Positions 8,902-18,548 are shown, counted from the stretch's first letter. The stretch: DNA of 64,000 nucleotides from an uncultured Flavobacteriaceae bacterium (GCA_947494205.1 CANLUH010000004.1:216773-280772); one strand, 5' to 3'. Notes: generated by a model from the letters alone, not told the origin. A program made the numbers and translations.

Positions 8902-10641
8902 ATGTTAAAGAAATATACAATAGTCGCTTTATCTGTTTTCATTTTAGCCTCATGTAAATCAAAACAAGCTGCTCTAGAAACAGTAAAAAAGGAACAAAAA
9001 TCACCAGATTACCATAACAGTATTAATCCAGAATTCACTGGGGATTTAGCTTATAAAACAACTGCATTTGTAGAACAGTATTGGCGCGTTGTTGGTAATA
9101 CAGGTTTTAATAAAAGCATCTATTATATTGCAGAAGAATTAGAAAAAGCAGGATATGTTCTTGAAGACAAAGCAACGGCAACAGATATTTTAACTTATAG
9201 AGTAGAGAAACGAGCATTGAAGCAACCCACTTGGGAGTCTATAGATGCAAAAGTTACTATAGAAGGGGAAGTAATACCTTTATTACAACATGCTACAAAC
9301 AGAAATATGCTTGCCATTAACTCTTATAGTACACCAAAAGAAGGGATTACTGCAGAAGTTATACATATTAAGGATTTTAAATACTTAAAAAATACAGATG
9401 TAAAAGGTAAAATAGTATTTATAGAATCTAGTCCTAGGAGGTTTTTTAATGCTATTGTAGAGCAAGGTGGCGCAGTTGGAATTCTATCCTACAGTAACCC
9501 TAAATATCTTCAACCAGAAAAAAACACAACATCAATACAATTTCGTTCCATTCCTTTAAATAAAAATGTAAAAAGTTGGGCAATCGCCATGTCTTATCAA
9601 GCTAAAGAACGTTTAAAAGCTAAACTTAATAAAGGTAAGGTTACTCTAAATGTTAAAGTAGACACTAAAATTTACGCCTCAGAAGAACTTACTATTGTTG
9701 CCGATATTAAAGGCAGCACATTACCTAAAGAACGTTTAGTTTTTAGTGCACATGTTCAAGAACCAGGAGCAAATGACAATGCAACTGGTGTTGGTGTTGC
9801 ATTAGAAATGGCTACTATTACCGCCAAACTTATTAAAAACAAGACCTTTACACCTAAACGCACACTAACATTTCTATGGGGAGACGAAATTGTTTCTACC
9901 AGACGTTATGTACAAGAAGATAAAACAAGAGCTAAGGATATAAAATGGGGTATTAGTTTAGATATGGTTGGAGAAAACACAGCTATAACAGGCGGTTCCT
10001 TTTTAATTGAAAAAATGCCAGATCCAAGTGCCGTTTGGACACGTGGTAATGATAAACATACAGAATGGGGTGGCATGAAAATGAGTTTAAGCCAGATGAA
10101 GCCTCACTATTTAAACGACTTTTTAATTGGTAAATTTAAAGCACAAGGTAAACGCGCTAATTGGGAAGTTAACACCAATCCTTTTGAAGGTGGTAGTGAT
10201 CATGTTCCGTTTTTAAGTGCAGATATTCCTAGTGTTCTATTTTGGCATTTTACAGATCAGTTTTATCATACGGATAACGACCGTTTAGACAAAGTATCTA
10301 TAACAACGCTTAAAAATGTAGGTACAGCATCTCTTATTTCTGCTTACGAGCTTTTAAATGCAGATGAACATACTGCAAAAACTATAATAAAAAATATAGA
10401 AACGGCTGCTATAGCAAGACTAGACAAAGAATTTAAACAAAGTAATTTAGCTTTAGAAAACGGAGAAAAATTAAAAACACAAATTGAAATATTAAATGCT
10501 TGGGAAGACTGGTACAATAAAGCCATAGAAACTACTAAAGATATGGTTAATGATACAACACTTATTACGACTACTATAGAAAAAGCTCAAAGTAACATAA
10601 AAACTAAAGCTAAATATTATATTAATGCAATAAGTCTATAA
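8902..10641 (+). CDS. M28-family metallopeptidase lipoprotein
   Basis: Predicted zinc aminopeptidase anchored in the cell envelope. I choose the ATG at 8902 over an upstream in-frame start because it gives a 579-aa protein with a lipoprotein signal (MLKKYTIVALSVFILASCKSK, Cys19 of the lipobox LASC). A PA-like insert (about 130-235) precedes the peptidase domain: SAHVQEPGANDNATGVG (His and Asp ligands, about residue 275), LWGDEI, DMVGEN, and FEGGSDHVPF...YHTDND with the last histidine ligand. The canonical first motif HxD reads HVQ, a change I have seen in related flavobacterial proteins. The stop overlaps the next start by one base (TAATG). Confidence 0.87.
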   Translation: MLKKYTIVALSVFILASCKSKQAALETVKKEQKSPDYHNSINPEFTGDLAYKTTAFVEQYWRVVGNTGFNKSIYYIAEELEKAGYVLEDKATATDILTYRVEKRALKQPTWESIDAKVTIEGEVIPLLQHATNRNMLAINSYSTPKEGITAEVIHIKDFKYLKNTDVKGKIVFIESSPRRFFNAIVEQGGAVGILSYSNPKYLQPEKNTTSIQFRSIPLNKNVKSWAIAMSYQAKERLKAKLNKGKVTLNVKVDTKIYASEELTIVADIKGSTLPKERLVFSAHVQEPGANDNATGVGVALEMATITAKLIKNKTFTPKRTLTFLWGDEIVSTRRYVQEDKTRAKDIKWGISLDMVGENTAITGGSFLIEKMPDPSAVWTRGNDKHTEWGGMKMSLSQMKPHYLNDFLIGKFKAQGKRANWEVNTNPFEGGSDHVPFLSADIPSVLFWHFTDQFYHTDNDRLDKVSITTLKNVGTASLISAYELLNADEHTAKTIIKNIETAAIARLDKEFKQSNLALENGEKLKTQIEILNAWEDWYNKAIETTKDMVNDTTLITTTIEKAQSNIKTKAKYYINAISL

Positions 10642-11225
10642 TGCCATTAGATCATCTATTACATAACATAAGCCAATGCGATATTTGTAAATCGCATTTA
10701 CCATTAGGACCACGACCAGTAGTGACTGCAAACACAAACTCTAAAATTGTAATTATTGGGCAAGCACCGGGTACTAAAGTCCATGCTTCTGGTATTCCTT
10801 GGGATGATCAAAGTGGTAAAAAATTAAGACAATGGCTTGATGTAAGCGATGAAGATTTCTACGATACTACGAAATTTGCTATTATCCCTATGGGATTTTG
10901 CTATCCTGGAAAAGCTAAAACTGGCGACTTACCACCAAGAAAAGAATGTGCTCCACAATGGCATGATGATTTATTTAAAAATATGCCTCATGTAGAATTA
11001 GTAATACTAATAGGTGCTTATGCACAAAAATATTATTTAAAAGAACAGGCTAAAAAAACATTAACCGAAACAGTTAGTGAATACGAAAGCTATTTACCAA
11101 AATACTTCCCCATACCTCATCCGTCTCCAACCAATAGATTTTGGAGAGCAAAAAACCCGTGGTTTGAAGAATCGATAGTTCCCATTTTAAAAGACAAGGT
11201 TCAAGAGATTATTAATGGTAAATAA
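10641..11225 (+). CDS. Uracil-DNA glycosylase superfamily protein with Fe-S cysteine pattern
   Basis: Base-excision repair enzyme of the uracil-DNA glycosylase superfamily, probably removing uracil from DNA. The 194-aa protein has motif A as VIIGQAPG (about 37-44) and motif B as HPSPTNRFW (about 158-166). Four cysteines, Cys13-x2-Cys16 and Cys87-x15-Cys103, reproduce the spacing of the 4Fe-4S ligands of family 4/5-like enzymes. It is therefore closer to the Fe-S UDG branch than to classical Ung. The start overlaps the stop of the M28 peptidase gene, indicating translational coupling. Substrate specificity is inferred. Confidence 0.85.
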   Translation: MPLDHLLHNISQCDICKSHLPLGPRPVVTANTNSKIVIIGQAPGTKVHASGIPWDDQSGKKLRQWLDVSDEDFYDTTKFAIIPMGFCYPGKAKTGDLPPRKECAPQWHDDLFKNMPHVELVILIGAYAQKYYLKEQAKKTLTETVSEYESYLPKYFPIPHPSPTNRFWRAKNPWFEESIVPILKDKVQEIINGK

Positions 11226-11252
11226 AAAAACCTTACCAGTTCTGGCAAGGTT
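11224..11252 (-). terminator. Terminator between convergent genes
   Basis: AACCTT-CCAG pairs with CTGG-AAGGTT (one A/C mismatch, 2-base loop). On the minus strand the stem is followed by seven T residues (A224-A230), so it mainly terminates the AhpD-like gene. It may also slow transcription from the glycosylase gene. Confidence 0.7.
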
Positions 11253-11308
11253 CTCTTTATATGTTTTATATCAATTAACAGACTGCTAACTGAATACTGT
11301 AAACTCAA

Positions 11309-11899
11309 TTACACGTGTTTTCCTACTTCAAAACCGTGTTTTCCTAAGTATTGGTTTCCACTATCTATAGCGTCACCTTCAAGTGTTGTTCCCATAGAGT
11401 CATTCCAACGGTTTAAGTAACCAAATAAAGAAATAACACCTAACATTTCAACAATTTCTCCTTCATCCCAATGCTCATGTAAACGTGTTTTAATAGTTTC
11501 ATCTACAGCATTTGGTACTTGAGAAGCAGCTAAAGAAAAATCTAAAGCAGCACGTTCAGCTTCACTAAAAGCAGGGTGTGTTCTGTATTCCCAAATATTA
11601 TCTAATTGTTCTTGCTCTGCTCCGTATCGCTCAGCTGCACGAATAGCATGTGCTTGGCAATAACGACAGCCTGTGGCATTACTACTTACCCAAGCAATCA
11701 TTCTTTTTAATGCAGACGTAACACGTCCTTCATTGGCCATTACAGCCATATTTAAGTTTATAAAGGCCTTACTAATGGCAGGTCTGCGCTGCATAGTTAA
11801 TACAGAATTTGGACAAAACCCTAGAGTTTCATTAAAAAACTCTGCTAGCTTTTTAGTCTCTAAATCGTGTTCGGGAGTTAAAGGTGTGATTAATGGCAT
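11309..11899 (-). CDS. AhpD-like / carboxymuconolactone decarboxylase family protein
   Basis: Probable peroxidase-related enzyme with alkylhydroperoxidase fold, likely in oxidative stress defence. The 196-aa all-helical protein has the redox motif CRYCQAHAIRAAERYG (Cys-x2-Cys-x2-His, about residues 77-93) and the family segments NGRVTS-type helix before it and LGVISLFGYLNRWND near the C-terminus. It is divergent from the OsmC gene, another thiol-based hydroperoxide reductase family, which supports a shared stress role. Exact substrate is unknown. Confidence 0.85.
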   Translation of the reverse strand: MPLITPLTPEHDLETKKLAEFFNETLGFCPNSVLTMQRRPAISKAFINLNMAVMANEGRVTSALKRMIAWVSSNATGCRYCQAHAIRAAERYGAEQEQLDNIWEYRTHPAFSEAERAALDFSLAASQVPNAVDETIKTRLHEHWDEGEIVEMLGVISLFGYLNRWNDSMGTTLEGDAIDSGNQYLGKHGFEVGKHV

Positions 11900-11992
11900 A
11901 AATGTATTTTATTTTAGTTGTATTTGTTGCTATTAAAGTTAATGTCGTATTTTGCTAATACGTATTACAAATAACGATAAAAAACTTCAATA

Positions 11993-12415
11993 ATGGCACA
12001 TAAAATAACAACTCATTGGAAAGGCAATATGCTTTTTGAATCTGATAACCCTAGTGGACATAAAGTTTTAATGGATACTTCGGAAGAAAACGGAGGAACA
12101 AACAGCGGTTTAGGACCAAAAGCAATGATGTTATCTTCACTTGCAGGATGCTCAGGCTTAGATGTCGTTTCTATTTTGGCTAAAATGAAAACCGAAGTAG
12201 CAGATTTTAAAATGGAAGTTGAAGGTTTATTAACAGACGAACACCCAAAATATTACCATACAGTAACTGTAGATTATCATTTTTACGGTAATGACTTAGA
12301 TAAAACCAAAATTAACAAAGCTGTTAATCTATCTATAGAGAAATACTGTGGGGTTATGGAAATGTTTAGAAAATTTGCTAAAGTAAAAACAGCAACTCAT
12401 TTTCATAATAGTTAA
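11993..12415 (+). CDS. OsmC family peroxiredoxin-like protein
   Basis: Predicted thiol-dependent organic hydroperoxide reductase. The 140-aa protein has the two OsmC redox cysteines: one in SLAGCSGLDVVSIL (Cys53) and the other in EKYCGVMEMFRKFA (about Cys116). GGTNSGLGPKAMMLSSL matches the family P-x-x-L/M helix start. Length is normal for the OsmC/YhfA branch. It is separated from the GNAT gene by only six bases, forming a likely operon with that gene and recJ. Confidence 0.92.
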   Translation: MAHKITTHWKGNMLFESDNPSGHKVLMDTSEENGGTNSGLGPKAMMLSSLAGCSGLDVVSILAKMKTEVADFKMEVEGLLTDEHPKYYHTVTVDYHFYGNDLDKTKINKAVNLSIEKYCGVMEMFRKFAKVKTATHFHNS

Positions 12416-12421
12416 TACTGC

Positions 12422-13021
12422 ATGGCTTTTGATTTTTCCATGAACTATGAATTAGAAGATGCTATTGTTTTATTAAAACCGTTACAAGAACATCATATTC
12501 CAGAATTATTAGATATCGCAAACCAGCCTAATATCTGGGAGTATTCTTTTATTAAAGGAGATGGATTACAAAATCTAACGCATTATGTACACGCTACATT
12601 AAACGCTCGTATACATAAAAAAGAATATCCTTTTGTAGTTATTGATAAAAGGCAAAATAAAATAGCCGGCTGCACACGGTTTTGCGATATTAATCCTGTA
12701 TTACTAAATACACGATTAGGCTATACTTGGTATGGAAAAGAATTTCAAGGTACAGGATTAAATAAACATTGTAAATATTTACTCTTCGATTTTGCGTTTA
12801 CTACAATGCATATGCAACGGATAGGTCTTGGTGCTTATATTGAAAACAAAAGAAGTATCGCCGCCATGAAAAGTGTAGGTTGTACTGAGGAAGGTAAATA
12901 CAGAAAAGCATTACCAAGTCCAACAGGAGAAGGAAGAAGCGATGCCATTTTATTTAGTATTTTAAAAGACGAATGGATAGCTTCAAAAAAAGAAACACTA
13001 AAACAAAAATTAATACACTAA
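12422..13021 (+). CDS. GNAT family N-acetyltransferase (RimJ/RimL type)
   Basis: Predicted acetyl-CoA dependent acetyltransferase. The 199-aa protein follows the RimJ/RimL pattern: LLKPLQEHHIPELLDIANQ at the N-terminus, IAGCTRFCDIN in the beta4 strand, the acetyl-CoA loop region YGKEFQGTGLNKHCKYLL and NKRSIAAMKSVGCTEEGKYRK near the C-terminus. The acceptor (protein N-terminus or small molecule) cannot be told. Its stop abuts the recJ start codon directly, so the two genes are translationally linked. Confidence 0.88.
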   Translation: MAFDFSMNYELEDAIVLLKPLQEHHIPELLDIANQPNIWEYSFIKGDGLQNLTHYVHATLNARIHKKEYPFVVIDKRQNKIAGCTRFCDINPVLLNTRLGYTWYGKEFQGTGLNKHCKYLLFDFAFTTMHMQRIGLGAYIENKRSIAAMKSVGCTEEGKYRKALPSPTGEGRSDAILFSILKDEWIASKKETLKQKLIH

Positions 13022-14713
13022 ATGCGTTGGACATTAAAGCCCAAACCTAATCCAGAAACAGTTCAGCAACTTTCAAAAGCGCTACAAGTAGATGCTACTA
13101 TTGCTACTTTATTAGTACAACGCGGGATAGAAACTTTTGATACTGCTAAAGATTTTTTTAGACCTGCTTTAGACGATTTACATGATCCCTTTTTAATGAA
13201 AGATATGGAGAAAGCCGTATCTAGAATTGAAACAGCCATTAGCAATAATGAAAATATTATGGTGTATGGAGATTACGATGTAGATGGTACCACTGCTGTG
13301 TCTTTAATGTCTTCTTATTTATTAAGTATTTACCCAAATATAGCAACTTACATTCCCGACAGATATGCTGAAGGTTACGGTGTTTCATACATGGGTATTG
13401 ATTATGCTTCAGATAACGATATTACTTTAATAATTGCTTTAGATTGTGGTATAAAAGCTATAGATAAAGTAGCTTATGCTAAGGATAAAAACATCGATTT
13501 TATTATTTGTGATCACCACAGACCTGGTAAAGACATCCCTGATGCTATAGCTGTTTTAGACCCTAAACAAGACGATTGTAATTATCCTTTCGATGAGCTT
13601 TGTGGCTGTGGTGTTGGTTTTAAATTAATACAAGCTTTAGCCTCTAAAAACCAACAGACTTTAGAAGATTTACTGCCTTATTTAGATTTAGTAGCTACTG
13701 CTATTGGCGCAGACATTGTTCCTATTATTGGTGAAAATAGAATTTTAGCCTATTATGGTTTACAAGTTATTAATACAGCACCTAGAGCTGGATTTAAAGC
13801 CATTATAAATCAATTAAAAAAAGACACATTAACTATAACCGATGTTGTGTTTACTATAGCACCAAGAATTAATGCAGCTGGACGCATGAAGCATGGACAA
13901 TATGCTGTAGATTTATTAACCCAAAGCGATATAAATACTGCTACAAGTTACGCAGAAGAGATTGAAGCTTTTAATACCGATAGACGTGAAACAGATAAAC
14001 AAATTACAGGAGAAGCTCTTAAACAAATTAAAGAACAAAAAGAACAGGAGAGGTTTACTACTGTTGTTTACAATGAAACTTGGCATAAAGGTGTTATTGG
14101 TATTGTTGCTTCTAGATTAATAGAAACGTATTACAGACCTACTTTGGTTTTTACTAAAAGTGGCGATAAATTAGCCGCATCTGCAAGATCCGTAAAAGGG
14201 TTTGATGTTTATAATGCATTAGAGGCTTGTTCAGAACATATAGAGCAGTTTGGAGGTCATAAATATGCCGCAGGTTTAACTTTAAAAGAAGAGAATTACG
14301 CCGCTTTTAAGCAACAATTTGAAGCTGTTGTAGAAGCTACCATAGATAAACGTTTACTTACCCCAGAAGTTACTATAGACATGCCGCTAAACCTTAGCGA
14401 TATTACGCCTAAGTTTTATAGAATATTAAGTCAGTTTGCACCTTTTGGTCCCAATAACATGTCCCCAATTTTTATGAGTGAACAACTTAAAGATACTGGT
14501 TATGGTAAATGCGTTGGAGAAGACGATAAACACTTGCGCATAACAGTTACACAAAACGGGAATCTAAAAATTGTTTGTATTGGTTTTGGTCTTGGTGACA
14601 AGATTAATCTTATTGAAAACAAAAAAGAATTTAAAGCGGTATATTCTGTAAACGAAAACCATTGGCAAGGGAATACCTCGTTACAGTTAAAATTGAGAGA
14701 TATTAAGGTATAG
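13022..14713 (+). CDS. recJ: Single-stranded-DNA-specific exonuclease RecJ
   Basis: 5'-to-3' ssDNA exonuclease for recombination and mismatch repair. The 563-aa protein has the DHH-phosphoesterase motifs YGDYDVDGTTAVS (motif I, about residues 81-93), ALDCGIK, ICDHHRPG (motif III with the DHH signature, about 162-169) and GCGVGFKL. The DHHA1 domain follows (GVIGIVASRL, FGGHKYAAGLTL with the GGH-like motif), and then the OB-fold C-terminal region. Length is typical. The ATG directly abuts the stop of the GNAT gene. Confidence 0.96.
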   Translation: MRWTLKPKPNPETVQQLSKALQVDATIATLLVQRGIETFDTAKDFFRPALDDLHDPFLMKDMEKAVSRIETAISNNENIMVYGDYDVDGTTAVSLMSSYLLSIYPNIATYIPDRYAEGYGVSYMGIDYASDNDITLIIALDCGIKAIDKVAYAKDKNIDFIICDHHRPGKDIPDAIAVLDPKQDDCNYPFDELCGCGVGFKLIQALASKNQQTLEDLLPYLDLVATAIGADIVPIIGENRILAYYGLQVINTAPRAGFKAIINQLKKDTLTITDVVFTIAPRINAAGRMKHGQYAVDLLTQSDINTATSYAEEIEAFNTDRRETDKQITGEALKQIKEQKEQERFTTVVYNETWHKGVIGIVASRLIETYYRPTLVFTKSGDKLAASARSVKGFDVYNALEACSEHIEQFGGHKYAAGLTLKEENYAAFKQQFEAVVEATIDKRLLTPEVTIDMPLNLSDITPKFYRILSQFAPFGPNNMSPIFMSEQLKDTGYGKCVGEDDKHLRITVTQNGNLKIVCIGFGLGDKINLIENKKEFKAVYSVNENHWQGNTSLQLKLRDIKV

Positions 14714-14759
14714 TTGTAAATTAATTCATTTTATTATTTAGATTCATTATAAATAGTAT

Positions 14760-14767
14760 TATATTTG
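14760..14767 (+). promoter_or_regulatory. Candidate -7 element for the gene at 14789
   Basis: TATATTTG matches TAnnTTTG, 21 bases before the ATG at 14789. No TTG lies at the ideal 19-base spacing upstream. Confidence 0.4.
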
Positions 14768-14788
14768 ATACTATAAAAGGGGCTAAAC

Positions 14789-15142
14789 ATGGAAAATGAA
14801 ATCACCAAAATATATCATAACGACTTCGGAATAGCGTTTCAGTGGAAATATGCAAGCGCTAAACAAGGAAAAATTCAAGTTGTATTTAGAAATATGGGGT
14901 TTTACCTTACTCTAAATGAAATTAAACAATTTCAAAAACACATTGCAGAAGCTAAGCAACCTAAAAATTGTAGTTGCTGTAAAGCTGACTGTAATTCAAG
15001 AAGTATTTTATTAAAAACCCCAAGTAATAAAATAGATTTAGCGGTTAACACAAAAGAACTTACTGAGGTTGATGATTTAATTAAAGGTACTTTATTTCAA
15101 TTAGATTTAAATAACTACCTAAATAACATTTGTAAGACTTAA
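14789..15142 (+). CDS. Small conserved protein with CxC-CxxxC cluster
   Basis: 117-aa cytoplasmic protein of unknown function; it resembles short Bacteroidota proteins annotated only as domains of unknown function. A beta-rich N-terminus (FGIAFQWKYASAKQGKIQVVF, about 12-32) precedes a helix (LNEIKQFQKHIAEAK). A cysteine cluster NCSCCKADC (four Cys, about 60-68) follows and could bind a metal such as zinc or iron. The C-terminal LNNYLNNIC adds another Cys. It lies between recJ and an MFS transporter with separate gaps, so it is probably monocistronic. Confidence 0.75.
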   Translation: MENEITKIYHNDFGIAFQWKYASAKQGKIQVVFRNMGFYLTLNEIKQFQKHIAEAKQPKNCSCCKADCNSRSILLKTPSNKIDLAVNTKELTEVDDLIKGTLFQLDLNNYLNNICKT

Positions 15143-15192
15143 TTTTGCTTACATAATATAATCGTTTAAGTTATACTTAGCAATTTATATCT

Positions 15193-16458
15193 ATGCAAAA
15201 AAACGACCCGTACGCTGCACTAAGATTTAAAGAATTTAATATTTTTCTATTAATGCGCTTTGCATTAGTATTTGCATGGACGATGCAATTTATTGTTATA
15301 GAATGGCAAGTCTATAGCATTACTAAAGACCCTTGGTCTCTAGGTATGATTGGCTTAATGGAAATTATTCCAGCTCTTAGTATGGCATTATTTGCAGGCC
15401 ATATAGTAGACCAAAAAGAAAAACGAAATTTACTAGCGCTTTGTATTGCGGCATTCTCTTTAATTAGTCTGGGTTTATTTATACTAACTTGGCCTAAAGT
15501 TGTAGCAGACTGGTCTACAAAAACCGTTTTATATGGCATATATGCCTTAGTTTTTTTTGGTGGCTTTTTGCGCTCCTTTTTTGGCCCAACAATTTTCTCT
15601 TTAATAGCCTTAATTGTTCCTAAAAAAATATATCCAAATGCAGCTACATGGAGTAGTTCTACTTGGCAAATGGCTTCTGTTTTAGGACCTGCTTTTGCTG
15701 GTTTCTCTATCCGTTGGTTTGGTGTACATTGGACATTGTGTTGTGTTTTTGCTTTGGTTCTATTTTCTTTATCAATAGTTTTTTTAATACAAAAGAAACC
15801 TATTTTAAACCCTAAAATTGGTGAACCTGTAATGCAAAGCTTGGTAGAAGGTATACGTTTTGTTTATAACACTAAAGCTATTTTAGGTGCTTTAACTTTA
15901 GATATGATTGCTGTACTTTTTGGAGGAGCGATTGCTTTATTACCAGTATTTGCGCAAGATATTTTAAACGTTGGACCTGAAGGTTTTGGTGTATTAAGAG
16001 CCGCTCCTGCTATTGGTGCTTTTTTAACCATGCTAATTACCGCATACATTCCTATTAGCAAAAATGCTGGCTTAAAATTATTGGCTGCTATTTTTGGGTT
16101 TGGCGTATGTATTATAATCTTCGGCTTATCATCTATTTTCTGGGTCTCTGTTATTGCTTTATTTTTTAGCGGAGTTACCGATGGTGTTTCTATGGTTATT
16201 AGACAAACCATTTTACAATTAAAAACACCAGATAATATGCGAGGTCGTGTTGCTTCAGTTAATTCTATGTTTGTTGGGTCATCAAACGAATTAGGTGCTT
16301 TCGAAAGTGGTTTAACAGCTAAATTAATGGGTACAGTAACTGCTGTTGTATTTGGTGGAACTATGACTTTAATTACTGTAATTACTACAGGATTAGCTCT
16401 TCCTTCTTTTAGAAAATTAGATTTAAGAGAGGACATTAAAGCTCATGAAAATGCTTAG
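15193..16458 (+). CDS. MFS transporter (MFS_3, EntS-like)
   Basis: 421-aa inner-membrane protein with about 12 membrane segments, beginning FLLMRFALVFAWTMQFIVIEWQVY, a motif typical of the MFS_3/EntS exporter branch. The loop GHIVDQKEKRNLLALC between TM2 and TM3 is the family A-motif (G-x-x-x-D-x-x-x-R-R). The C-terminal half repeats the pattern with MVIRQTILQLKTPDNMRGRVASVN. Substrate unknown; relatives export siderophores or drugs. No partner genes lie next to it. Confidence 0.88.
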   Translation: MQKNDPYAALRFKEFNIFLLMRFALVFAWTMQFIVIEWQVYSITKDPWSLGMIGLMEIIPALSMALFAGHIVDQKEKRNLLALCIAAFSLISLGLFILTWPKVVADWSTKTVLYGIYALVFFGGFLRSFFGPTIFSLIALIVPKKIYPNAATWSSSTWQMASVLGPAFAGFSIRWFGVHWTLCCVFALVLFSLSIVFLIQKKPILNPKIGEPVMQSLVEGIRFVYNTKAILGALTLDMIAVLFGGAIALLPVFAQDILNVGPEGFGVLRAAPAIGAFLTMLITAYIPISKNAGLKLLAAIFGFGVCIIIFGLSSIFWVSVIALFFSGVTDGVSMVIRQTILQLKTPDNMRGRVASVNSMFVGSSNELGAFESGLTAKLMGTVTAVVFGGTMTLITVITTGLALPSFRKLDLREDIKAHENA

Positions 16459-16500
16459 CTTTCTTAAAAATAAGTTTTAAACTTTTACGTTATGTAATGC

Positions 16501-17610
16501 ATGAAATACTACATTACTATTTTTTTAATCTACCTAACTGGTTGTTTATATTCTCAAAATCTAGTTCTTAATCCTAGTTTCGAAAATTATAAAGAGTGCC
16601 CAACAAAAAAAGGAGAATTTAACAATAATGTAACGCATTGGTCTACATCTAATTACGGAACAACTGATTATTTTAACACCTGTAATGTTAATGACTTATG
16701 CGGCAATTACAACTATATTGGTTACCAAAAAGCGAGAACTGGAAATGGTTATGCTGGTTTTTATACTTTTGCTCCAAATAACTATAAAGAATATACACAA
16801 GGGCAATTAAAAAGACCTTTAATAAAAGGAAAACAATATGACATTACGTTTTACATAAGCCTTTCCGACTGTTCTTCGCATGCTATAAAAGACATAGGTG
16901 TTTTATTAACCGAAAAGCAATTGAATCCTTTAAATGCTAAGTTTATTCATTTAAAAAATTTAGATAAAAAACAATTACAATACACTTTCACCTCTATAGA
17001 AAATAAAGATTTTTATACAAATACTACAGATTGGATTAAAATAAGTATCACTTATGAATCTAAAGGTTTCGAGCAATTTATTTCTATTGGAAATTTTGAT
17101 ATCAATCGCGTTTTAGATACTAAAGAAATTAACGAAAACGTACAGATTATTTCTTCTTATTATTATATTGATGATGTTAGTGTAACAGATACAACACTCA
17201 TAAAAAAAGACACTATTGTTCCAATAACTAAAACAAAAACAGTCGACTCTATAACATCTGTTTTTAAAACTAATAAAATTAATACGTTTAAAAATCTAGA
17301 GTTCGATTTTAATAAAGCTGAATTATTAAACAACTCCATAACAGAATTGCATGAACTATATAAATATCTTAATGAGAATCCTTCTTTAAATGTTGAGATT
17401 TATGGCCACACAGATAACATAGGCAGTACTACGTTTAATACTAAACTATCTTTAAAAAGGGCAACTACAGTTTCTAATTATTTAATTAACCTCGGGTTAT
17501 CTAAAAGCAGGATACGTGCTTTTGGTTTTGGTAGTACTAAGCCTATAACAAACTTAAAAGCAAATGCTTCAAAAAATAGACGTGTAGAGTTTAAGCTAAT
17601 TAGTAATTAA
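16501..17610 (+). CDS. OmpA family outer-membrane/peptidoglycan-binding protein
   Basis: 369-aa envelope protein. Signal peptide (MKYYITIFLIYLTGCLYSQ; the Cys is not in a good lipobox), then a beta-sandwich-like domain opening NLVLNPSFENYKECP (residues about 20-225), a fold seen in Bacteroidota surface proteins. The C-terminal OmpA domain (about 265-369) has the segments LEFDFNKAEL, VEIYGHTDNIGSTTFN with the peptidoglycan-binding Asp, LSLKRATTVSNYL, and FGFGSTKPI...NRRVEF. It likely tethers the outer membrane to peptidoglycan. It converges on the hydrolase gene downstream with an 8-base gap. Confidence 0.9.
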   Translation: MKYYITIFLIYLTGCLYSQNLVLNPSFENYKECPTKKGEFNNNVTHWSTSNYGTTDYFNTCNVNDLCGNYNYIGYQKARTGNGYAGFYTFAPNNYKEYTQGQLKRPLIKGKQYDITFYISLSDCSSHAIKDIGVLLTEKQLNPLNAKFIHLKNLDKKQLQYTFTSIENKDFYTNTTDWIKISITYESKGFEQFISIGNFDINRVLDTKEINENVQIISSYYYIDDVSVTDTTLIKKDTIVPITKTKTVDSITSVFKTNKINTFKNLEFDFNKAELLNNSITELHELYKYLNENPSLNVEIYGHTDNIGSTTFNTKLSLKRATTVSNYLINLGLSKSRIRAFGFGSTKPITNLKANASKNRRVEFKLISN

Positions 17611-17618
17611 TAACCTTA

Positions 17619-18548
17619 TTATTCAATAAAGTTTAAAATAAGTTCATTAATTTCTTCTGGTTTTTCTTCTTGAATAAAATGTTTAGCTTCAATTACATGA
17701 ATATTTTCAGATAGAATATTTAAATCCTGTGTTACACGTTCTTTTTGAGGCTCCCATTTTAAAAACTCATCTGTTTCCCCCCAAATAACTAACACCGGAA
17801 TATTTAACGATTTTAATATAGAATCGTAAACTGGTAGCGTATTACACGTTTGAGAAAAGAAGTAATACATCGCTCTGGTTTTACCTTCTTTTAAAGGCTT
17901 TTTATAACCTTCTACATCTAGTTTATTTAAATTGTTTTTAGTTAATCCTGCTTTAAATAAACCATTTAACATCATATTAGTTGTAATGCCATTTCTATAA
18001 GCCCACATAGCCACTTTTGCAGTAATACCTCTATTAAAACGAATAGGAGGTTTAAACCCCTCTTCGTATACAATAGTGTTAAGCATTATTAATTTAGTAA
18101 TACGATTAGGCTCTTTTTTTATTAATTCCCAAGTCCATAAACCACCTGCATCATGTGTAACATGAGTCCAATTTTCAATGTTTAAACTCGCCATTAATTC
18201 TAGTAAACGTGTTGCATGATTTTCTTCTGAATAGATATCATACCCTTTTGGGGAATCGCTACTTCCAAACCCTAACATATCTGGTGCAATAACTCTATGA
18301 TTTTTAGCCAAATCGTCTATCATTTTTCGGTATAACCAAGACGAAGTAGGCACGCCGTGTAACAAGACAATAACATCTCCTTCTCCTTTATCGATATACT
18401 TAATAATTCCGTCTTTTGAAGTAAAACTTTTTTGAGAATTTCTAAAATTGGAATACGTCATTTGATTTGGTTTTTCTAGAGTTGATTTATAGGGTCTACA
18501 TGATATAAACACACTATTTAGTAGTAATACTATTAAAAACTTACGCAT
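17619..18548 (-). CDS. Alpha/beta hydrolase, haloalkane dehalogenase-like
   Basis: 309-aa alpha/beta hydrolase, probably exported: MRKFLIVLLLNSVFISC gives a lipoprotein-like signal with Cys17, though the lipobox FIS-C is imperfect. Catalytic features: oxyanion HGVPTSSW (64-71); nucleophile elbow THDAGG with Asp133 in place of the serine used by esterases; GETDEFLKW acid region; and histidine in EAKHFIQEE. Asp nucleophiles mark haloalkane and fluoroacetate dehalogenases, but also some epoxide hydrolases. A halide-binding Trp directly after the nucleophile is not present (Ala134), so true dehalogenase activity is uncertain. Confidence 0.82.
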   Translation of the reverse strand: MRKFLIVLLLNSVFISCRPYKSTLEKPNQMTYSNFRNSQKSFTSKDGIIKYIDKGEGDVIVLLHGVPTSSWLYRKMIDDLAKNHRVIAPDMLGFGSSDSPKGYDIYSEENHATRLLELMASLNIENWTHVTHDAGGLWTWELIKKEPNRITKLIMLNTIVYEEGFKPPIRFNRGITAKVAMWAYRNGITTNMMLNGLFKAGLTKNNLNKLDVEGYKKPLKEGKTRAMYYFFSQTCNTLPVYDSILKSLNIPVLVIWGETDEFLKWEPQKERVTQDLNILSENIHVIEAKHFIQEEKPEEINELILNFIE

